Of a stretch of 64,000 nucleotides of DNA, positions 19,463-28,700 are shown in pieces. Position numbers and translations under genes: made by a program. The stretch spans positions 2,538,001 through 2,602,000 of the forward strand of contig NC_014472.1 of the NCBI RefSeq assembly GCF_000153165.2. Reading direction: 5' to 3'. Each line of letters starts with the position of its first letter. Within the stretch, counting starts at the first letter, position 1. Below the pieces are notes generated by a model. The model worked only from the letters and a program-made list of their open reading frames with translations. It was not told the origin of the DNA and searched no databases. This DNA is from Maribacter sp. HTCC2170. GTDB lineage: Bacteria > Bacteroidota > Bacteroidia > Flavobacteriales > Flavobacteriaceae.

Positions 19463-19483
19463 ACTGAATAAGATTTTTTTCTA

Positions 19484-19508
19484 AAGGATCCATAGTACAT
19501 GGATCCTT
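19484..19508 (+). terminator. Inverted repeat after the first giant gene
   Basis: Perfect 10-bp arms, AAGGATCCAT (19484-19493) and ATGGATCCTT (19499-19508), enclose a 5-base loop 22 bp after the stop codon. No strong T tract follows, so termination is likely but not certain. A second, weaker hairpin (CTGAAAA/TTTTCAG) spans 19517-19537. Confidence 0.5.
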
Positions 19509-19544
19509 CCAACCCCCTGAAAATCAATATTTTTCAGTGTTTTA

Positions 19545-19556
19545 AGTTGGCCAACT
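19545..19556. repeat. 12-bp perfect palindrome
   Basis: AGTTGGCCAACT lies in the gap before the second giant gene. It could be an operator for a dimeric regulator; nothing else supports this. Confidence 0.25.
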
Positions 19557-19658
19557 AGAAGTATAGGTTGAATGCTATTCATCGGATAACATTTGCCTTT
19601 AATCGATAAGTTGATGTATTCCTTTTATTACAGAATTAGAGTAAATATATTTAAGAGA

Positions 19659-19666
19659 CCCCCCCC
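19659..19666 (+). repeat. Run of eight C in the leader of the second giant gene
   Basis: C8 is exceptional in this AT-rich sequence and lies 37 bp before the start codon, where slippage could change promoter or leader spacing. Confidence 0.4.
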
Positions 19667-19703
19667 ATTTATTTTTTGCTAACCATTTTAATATTATCAG
19701 AGG

Positions 19704-22700
19704 ATGAATACACCTTTTATTTGTACCGGCAATCCTTTAGTTAAGATTATTGCTGGACTGTTTTTATTATTTAATACCACCATAGTTGCACAAATTAGCT
19801 TTAATCAAAGTCAGCTGGATTTTAATGGTCTTGGTTCTGTAGATAGTGGAGTTACATCATTAATGTATGGTCCAGATGGGCGTCTTTATGTTGCTGAATA
19901 CCCTGGAACAATTAAAATATTAACTGTTGAAAAAACTAGCCTTGGAGATTATACTGTTATAGCGGTAGAAGCCCTTACAGGAGTGACAGATATTGTCAAC
20001 CATGATGATGATGGTACTATCAACAATTCTCAGGTCTACCGTGAAACAATAGGTCTTACGGTATCTGGGACTTCTGTCAACCCTGTAATATATGTAAGTT
20101 CAAGTGATTTCAGAATTGGTGCTGGTTCTTCAGGTGGCAATGGCGATATTGAATTAGATACTAATTCTGGAATTATTACTCGATTTTCTTGGAATGGCAC
20201 GTCCTGGGATGTTGTGGATTTAGTTCGAGGTCTGCCTAGATCTGAGGAGAATCACGCAACAAATGGCTTGGAAAAAGTGAATATAAATGGGACCAATTAT
20301 TTAATAGTCGCTTCGGGTGGGTTTACAAATGGAGGTGGGCCATCTACCAATTTTGTATATTCCTGTGAGTACGCTCTTTCCGGTGCGATTCTATCAATTG
20401 ATTTAGATGCAATTAATGCTCTTCCCGTCTTAATGGACAATGGAAGGGCTTTCTTATATGATTTACCCACCTTAGATGACCCTGAAAGAGCAAACGAAAA
20501 CGGAATTATTGATCCCGATGATATTGGTTATAATGGAATAGATGTCAATGATCCATTTGGAGGAAATGATGGTCTAAACCAAGCTATGGTAGTTCCAAAT
20601 GGACCTGTTCAAATCTATTCTCCGGGTTACAGAAATGCATATGATTTAGTGGTTACTGAAAATGGAGCGCTTTATGTTACCGAAAATGGGGCTAATCAAG
20701 GATGGGGAGGATTTCCGGTAAATGAGGGAACTGCCAACGTTACTAATGACTATGACCCTAATGAACTGGGAAGTCAATCCCCATCAGGAGGTGAATATAT
20801 AAATAATTTAGACCATCTTGAGATGGTGACTTTTGATATTCAAAACTATGTGCCAGGTAGTTTCTATGCAGGTCATCCTAATCCTACTAGAGCAAACCCT
20901 TCTGGAGCTGGGCTTTTTGTGGCTCCAAACCAAATTGGTACTACAAATGCCGTATTCAGAACATTAATTTATGACCCTGATGGTTCCAGAGGTGCAGGAT
21001 ATACAACAGACCCTAATATTGCTTTGCCAGCAAATTGGCCGCCAGTATCCGTTGCTAACAGTGTAGAAGGGGACTGGAGGGGACCTGGAATAGTTAATCC
21101 CGATGGACTGGATGACATCCCAATCACTATCTGGAGTACTAATACGAATGGTATTGATGAATATACAGCCTCTAATTTTAGTGGTGCTATGAAAGGTAAT
21201 CTTTTAGCTGGGCATAATGCGGGGCTAATACATAGAGTAGAATTAGCTAATGATGGAACTTTACAACAACTTACTTCAAGTTTTCTTTCAGGAATTGGAG
21301 GTAATGCCCTTGGCATAACATGCAACGGTGATAATGAAATTTTTCCAGGGACTATTTGGGCAGGAACATTAAATGGTAAGATTGTGGTTTTTGAACCTAG
21401 CGATGGTTCAATTTGTCTTTCCCCAGGAGATTTTGGATATGACCCTATTGCTGATTATGATAATGATGGTTATACAAATCAAGACGAGGAAGATAATGGA
21501 ACAGATCCATGTAATGGTGGTTCTCAGCCAAATGATTTTGATAAATCAATAGGTGGAACATTACTGTCAGATTTAAATGATAATGACGACGATGGTGATG
21601 GTATATTGGATTCCAATGATCCATTTCAATTAGGAGACCCAGATTCGACGGGAAGCGATGCGTTTGTAATTCCTGTTAGCAATGACCTTTTTAATGATCA
21701 AGAGGGTTTAAATGGAATATTTGGATTAGGGTTGACAGGTTTAATGAATAATGGCAATACTAATGAGAATTGGTTAAGTTGGATAGATCGGCGGGATGAC
21801 CCTAACGATCCAAACCCAAATGATGTTTTGGGAGGAGCTACAGGGTTAATGACATCACATATGACTTCTGGTACCGCCTTAGGGTCAACTAATACACAAG
21901 ACAAAGGTTATCAATTTGGTGTTCAGACAGATGTTGGCACCGGAATTTTTACAGTATCAGGTAACCTTATCAACTTAACTGGCCCTTTACGAATTTATGG
22001 TAATAGTGCCGCTCTGGGAGGTGAACTTGGTCACTTCATAGGCGATGGAACACAGAGCAACTATATTAAGATTGTTTTGAATACTTCGGGAATCACGGCT
22101 TTACAAGAAATTAATGATATACCACAAACCCCTATAAACATTCCTATTTCGGTATCTAATAGACCCGCTAATGATATAGTGTTTTATTTTACGATTGACC
22201 CATCTAATGGGCAGGTTGACCTTGAATATGCCATCGATGGAGGTACAAGAGCTGGTATAGGCACCGTAACTGCTCAGGGTAGTATATTAGATGCTATTCA
22301 ACAAGCTAATCAAGATTTGGCTGCAGGTTTTATTGGTACTTCAGGTACAACAGATGTAGAATTAGAGGGAACATGGGATTTTTTGAGCGTGATACCCGAA
22401 GATTCTACCGATTCTCTGTTAGGGATAAATGCAGGAGGAGTGTTAATCGACCAAAATGGTACCACCTTTGTCGCTGATGAACATTTCGTTGGAGGAACCC
22501 CATATACAAATCCTAGTGCACTCGTACCAGATATGTATAAGACCGAAAGAAGTTCTCCGTCTAAAACTTTTCAATATAGTATTCCGATAACTGATGGTGA
22601 CTATACAGTAGTTCTTCATTTCGCCGAAATTTACTGGGGAGCAACCGGCGGAGGACCTGGTGGGTCAGGTCAACGCGTTTTTGATGTTACTGTTGAAGGA

Positions 22701-25700
22701 AATTTAGTTTTGGACAACTACGATATTTTTTCGGAAGTAGGTGCTGAAGTAGCGCAACAAAAGTCTTTTGATGTTACTGTAAATGATGGTTCTTTGAATA
22801 TCGATTTTTCTGCATTGGCGGCGGTTGGCGGAATTGACCAACCAAAAGTTTCAGCGATAGAAATTTTGTCAGGCGGAGTGACTTTTCCTCCACTAATTCT
22901 AGAACCAATAGTAGATCAGGCTAATGTCATTAATGATAATATTAGTTTTGGAGTAACGGCGACCGGAGGTGATTCAAATGCGAATTTCACCTATCAGATC
23001 TCCGGCCAGCCAGACGGTGTCCAAATCGAACCAACCAATGGTTTGATATCTGGCATAATTTCCAGTGCTGCAGCTTCAGGTGGTGCAAATAATGACGGTC
23101 AACATGTGGTAAGTGTGGCTGTTAGTAAGCCAGGTTCTGCAACTGTCAATCAAGTCTTTAATTGGAATGTCGGTTCTGAAAATTGGGTGGATAAAAATGA
23201 AAACGAGAACTACACAGCACGCCACGAAAATTCCTTCGTACAAGCCGGTGATAAGTTTTATTTGATGGGAGGGCGCGAAAACTCACGGAGCATTGATGTT
23301 TACGACTATTCCTCTGATACATGGAATACCTTGGTAGATTCAGCACCATTTGAATTTAATCATTTCCAGGCTACAGAATATCAAGGATTGATTTGGGTTA
23401 TAGGGGCGTTTCAAACGAACGCCTTTCCAACAGAGGCTCCAGCGGAATATGTTTGGGCTTTTGACCCGGCAAACGAAGAATGGATTGAAGGAGCGCAGAT
23501 TCCTCAATCTAGGCGAAGAGGTTCTGCCGGTTTAGTGGTCCGCAATGATAAGTTTTATATTGTTGGCGGTAATACAAATGGTCATGACGCTGGTTTTGTG
23601 TCATTTTTTGACGAATATGATCCTGCAACAGGCATCTGGACTTCTTTAACTGATGCACCAAGAGCAAGAGATCATTTTGCGGCGGCTATAATAAATGACA
23701 AATTGTACGCTGCCGGTGGTAGATTAACAAGTACAGCCAATGGTTATTTTGAACCTACAATTCCAGAAGTAGATGTTTATGATTTTGCTACTTCAACCTG
23801 GAGTACACTTCCGGCCGTCCAAAATATTCCAACACCAAGAGGTGGAGCTTCTGCGGTGAATTTTAATGATAAGTTACTTGTGATAGGTGGAGAGATAGGA
23901 GGTCAAACTCAAGCATTGGCCATTACTGAGGAGTACGATCCAAATACTGATACATGGACATCCGCAGCAAGTCTAAATTCTCCTAGACACGGTACCCAGG
24001 TAATTGTTTCGGGCAATGGAGTTTTTATGGTAGCAGGATCACCATTGCAAGGAGCTGGCAATCAAAGAAACATGGAAGTTTTAGGGGTTGACAATCCTGA
24101 GGGAACGGCTAGTATAGCAAGTGTGCTTTCTGCTCCAACTTCAGTTACCGTGCCTGATGCGGGTATAACTATTAACTTAGATGTGAATGGCGGTAATCAA
24201 GGAATTATTATAAATTCAATTGAATTAACAGGTACAGATGCTCAAGATTTTAATACATCTGTGAGTTCACCTGAAAGTCAATTGATTAAGTCAGGAATGC
24301 AACTTACAATACCCATTGGTTTAGTTAATCCAGGCCCAGGGAAAACTGCAAACCTGGTTATCAACTATGGTGCTGGTAGTGAGATGAGCATTGCACTTCA
24401 AAGTGATGGTGCTGTCGAAGATTTAGCTTTTTCACAAGAAAGAGGTTTGTATGAAGTTCCTTTTAATTTAAGTCTATTCACTGGAATTTTAGGAGCTACC
24501 ATTCGTTATACACTAGATGGTTCTACACCGAGTACCACAAGCGGTACTATTTATAACGGCAATCCATTAACTGTAAATACTACTACAACAGTAAGGGCTA
24601 TTGCATATTCTGGTAGTACAGAATCGGAAGTGGGAACCCATTCATACATATTTTTAAGTGATGTTGTACAGCAGCCGGCTAACATTACCGGTTGGCCAAA
24701 TAATGTTTACAATCTTGGTACCGGTGGTGCGCAGGCAACACATGATTATGAGATGGATCCTGCAGTCGTAAATGCACCTGAATATAGCAACGATATCATA
24801 TCAGGGCTATCATCAATTCCAACCATGTCAATTGTAATGGACAAAGATGATTTTTGGACGGTTTACGATGGCGAAGTCGGCATTGACGGCTCTATTGAAA
24901 TTATCTATCCCAATGGTGCTTTTCCCAATGAACAGTTTATAGCAGAACTAGAGTCACATAGCCATTTGAGGCTTAAACGTTCAATGAAATTAGACATCAA
25001 CAATAGCATTTCATCAAATTTACTCAGAACAGGGCCATTAAGTGGTGATGTGGCTACAGATAACTTTACAGATACCAAATTTGTTCTAAGAGGAGGTAAT
25101 AATAGAGCATGGTCAAGAAACTGGAACGCAGACCGAACAGCTTTCACAAGAGATGAATGGTATCGAGCTTCACAGATCGCTGCCTCTGGAATTGGTAAGC
25201 CGGGCGCATTTGTTCATCTTTATGTTAACGGACTTTACTGGGGTATGTATAATCCGGTACAAAGACAAGATGCTGGTTTTATGGCAGCGTATTTTGGAGG
25301 GGAGAATGACGATTATATGACCCTTAATCATAATGGTGTAAAGAGTGGAGATGCTACAAGATTTGATTATTTGACCAATACTCTGGTAAATCAAGATATG
25401 TCCATCCAGGCAAATTATGAAGAAGTCAAACAGTATCTTGATATAGAAAAATTTATGGACTATTTAATGGTTACCTGGTCTATGGGAATGACGGATTGGC
25501 CTTTAAATAATTTTTATGGAGGAAATCGCAATAATCCTGCAGAACCATTTAACTATTATGCATGGGATGGCGAATGGTCATGGGATACCACAAATGGATC
25601 AAATAATGGGGCGTGGGTACATCCCTTTTTCAGGAGTAGTCAGACAGGTTCAGAGCCAATTTCTAATCTATGGCATAGTCTCAGGGCAAATCCTGAATTT

Positions 25701-28700
25701 ATGCAGCTATTCGTAGATAGAGTAAATCTTCAGTTTTTTAATAATGGTCCAATATCGGATAATGCTTCAAGAGCCAGATGGGCAACTGTAAATCAATATA
25801 TTGAAACTGCGGTAATTGCAGAATCGGCACGTTGGGGTGATGGATTGAATGATGGCCAAACACGAACTAAAAATGATGATTGGCAACCTGAAGTAGATCG
25901 CTTAGATGCGCTTATGAACGGTAATGCTGAAAGATTTTTAGACGCACTTAGAGTGGAAGGTTATTATCCTGCTTTGGATGCAGCTGTCTTTAATAATCCC
26001 GGCGGATCAGTGATTGCAAGTTTCGAGCTTGAGATGACTAATCCGAATCCTTCAGGAACTATTTATTATACGACAGATGGAACTGATCCACAGTTGCCAA
26101 ATGGAAGTGTTTCTGGCAGCGCAATAGCATATTCCTCGCCCATAGATGTACCAGATTCGGGTATTTTAGAAATTATTGCAAGGGTTAACGATGGCAGTGA
26201 TTGGAGTGCAAGTACGGAGGCTTCTTACGCTGAAATGGAATTATATATCAATGAGTTCCTCGCTAGTAACGTAACTGGAATTACAGATGAGTCCGGAGCC
26301 AATGAAGATTGGATTGAGTTTTATAATGCGGGAGTATTACCCGTGGATCTAGGAGGAATGTATATCACCGATGATTTGGTGGATTTAACACAATGGCAGA
26401 TTCCTGATACTTCAACCGCGGAAACAACGATTCCAGCAGGAGGGTTTCTCTATGTCTGGGCAGATAAAGATCCGGAAGAAGGACCACTGCATGTAGATAT
26501 TAAACTTGGTTCTGGAGGTGAGGCAATAGGTTTGTCTATTGATAGCTCCACAGGAATCCAAACAATTGATTCTTATACATTTGGTCCCCAGGCAGATGAC
26601 ATTTCAGAAGGAAGATTTTCAGATGGTGAGAATAATTTTGTGACCTTCGATAACCCAACTCCGGGTGCGCCGAATGAAATCGGTTTCCTTTCAGGAATAT
26701 ACATTAATGAGTTTATCGCTGGTAATGAAACTGGAATAGTAGATGAAGCTGGTGAATTTGAAGATTGGATTGAAATTTACAATAGTAATGATACGCCTGT
26801 TGATATAGGCGGTTTATACATAACGGATGATTTGACGAATCCATTATTGTTCAAAATCCCAACAGATAATCCTACGGCAACGACGATACCTGCTGGAGGA
26901 TTTATCATATTATGGGCTGATAATGAACCTTTAGAAGGTACACTTCATGTTGGTCTAAAACTTGGAAAAAGTGGAGAGGATATTGGGCTTACGCAAATCA
27001 TTGGAGTCGAGCAACAGTTTATAGATTCCCTTACCTATGGTGCACAGTCTGATGATGTATCCTATGGTCGCGAACCTGATGGTGGTAGTACATTTAGTTT
27101 CTACTTTCAACCAACTCCCGGTAGTTCAAATATCATTCCTTTTGTAGCCGGATTATCTATAAACGAAGTCCTTGCTATTAACTCCACTTCAATTACGGAC
27201 CCCAATGGGGAGAACGACCCTTGGGTTGAGGTGTATAACCTAAATGAAAATGCTGTAGATATCGGAGGCCTTTATGTAAGTAATGATGCCAGTAATCCTT
27301 CACTTTGGCAGATTCCTGATACAAATCCTAGTTTGACAACTATTCCTGCAGGTGGATTTATCACCCTATGGGCCGATAATCAAACATCCCAGGGAGAACT
27401 GCACCTACCTTTTACTTTGAGTAGTGGTGGGGGAACGATAGTTATATCCGATATAATTGGGACAGATATGTCTACTGTTGATTCCATGACTTATGCGGCA
27501 CAAACAAATGATATTTCTTTTGGTAGGTATCCAGATGCTTCAGAACAGTTCAAGTCATTTAGTGCGCCTACACCGAACAACAATAATATACTTCCGTTAG
27601 TAACAAATGTTTTCATCAATGAATATATGGCAAGCAATGCTATAACGATTTCCGATGAAGCAGGAGAATTTGATGATTGGATTGAATTATACAATGCTGG
27701 CACAACTGCAGTAGATGTAGGAGGTCTATTTATAGTGGATGATTTGACAGAGGCCGACCCGTATCAAATTCCGACAACGTCACCTTCTGAAACAACTATT
27801 CCTCCAGGAGGATTCCTTTTACTTTGGGCGGATAAACAAGAGTCTCAGGGAGTGTTACATGTTGGTGTTAAGCTAAGTGGTGGAGGTGAACAAATAGGAC
27901 TACTTCAGATTAATGGGAATGACAATACGTTCATAGATTCATTGATATATACAGCCCAAACCGAAGATATTTCAGAAGGTAGGTCCTTCGACGGTGGGCC
28001 TACATTCGTCAATTTTACGTCTCCTACGCCGAATGCTTCAAATGGAGGTATTCCGAGCGGTGTGGTTACTAGTTTAACGTTGATTAATGCAACTTCAGAT
28101 CAAGATATCACAACTATAAATGATGGGGATGTACTTTCAATGCAAGACCTTCCTACGAACTTGTTAAGCATAAGAGCCAATGCGATTGATGTCGGGAGCA
28201 TACAATTTGAATTAAGTGGTGCTCTAACTACAAGTAATGTTGAAAATGCGGCTCCTTACTCACTTTATGGTGATGTTGCAGGTGATTATATAGAACAAGT
28301 TTTTGTGGTTGGAAATTACACATTGACAGCTACTCCATTTACGGGACCTAATTTGACAGGAACCCAAGGTCCAGATTTTACAATCAATTTTGAGATTACA
28401 GAGGATAGTTCGCCAACAGCGATTTGTCAGAACATAACCGTCTCTTTAGATGAAAATGGAAACGTCACAATTACAGGTGACGATGTGGACAATGGTTCTA
28501 GCGCCCCTGATGGAATTGCTAGTTTGACGGTATTTCCGAATTCTTTTGATTGCAATGATATAGGAAATAATACTGTAATACTTACGGTAACAGATACAAA
28601 CAACAATACCAGCACATGTTCTGCAACGGTTACGGTGGAAGATGATACGGCCACAGTTATTACATGCCCTGATAACATTTCGGTGCCAAGTAGTAATGGA

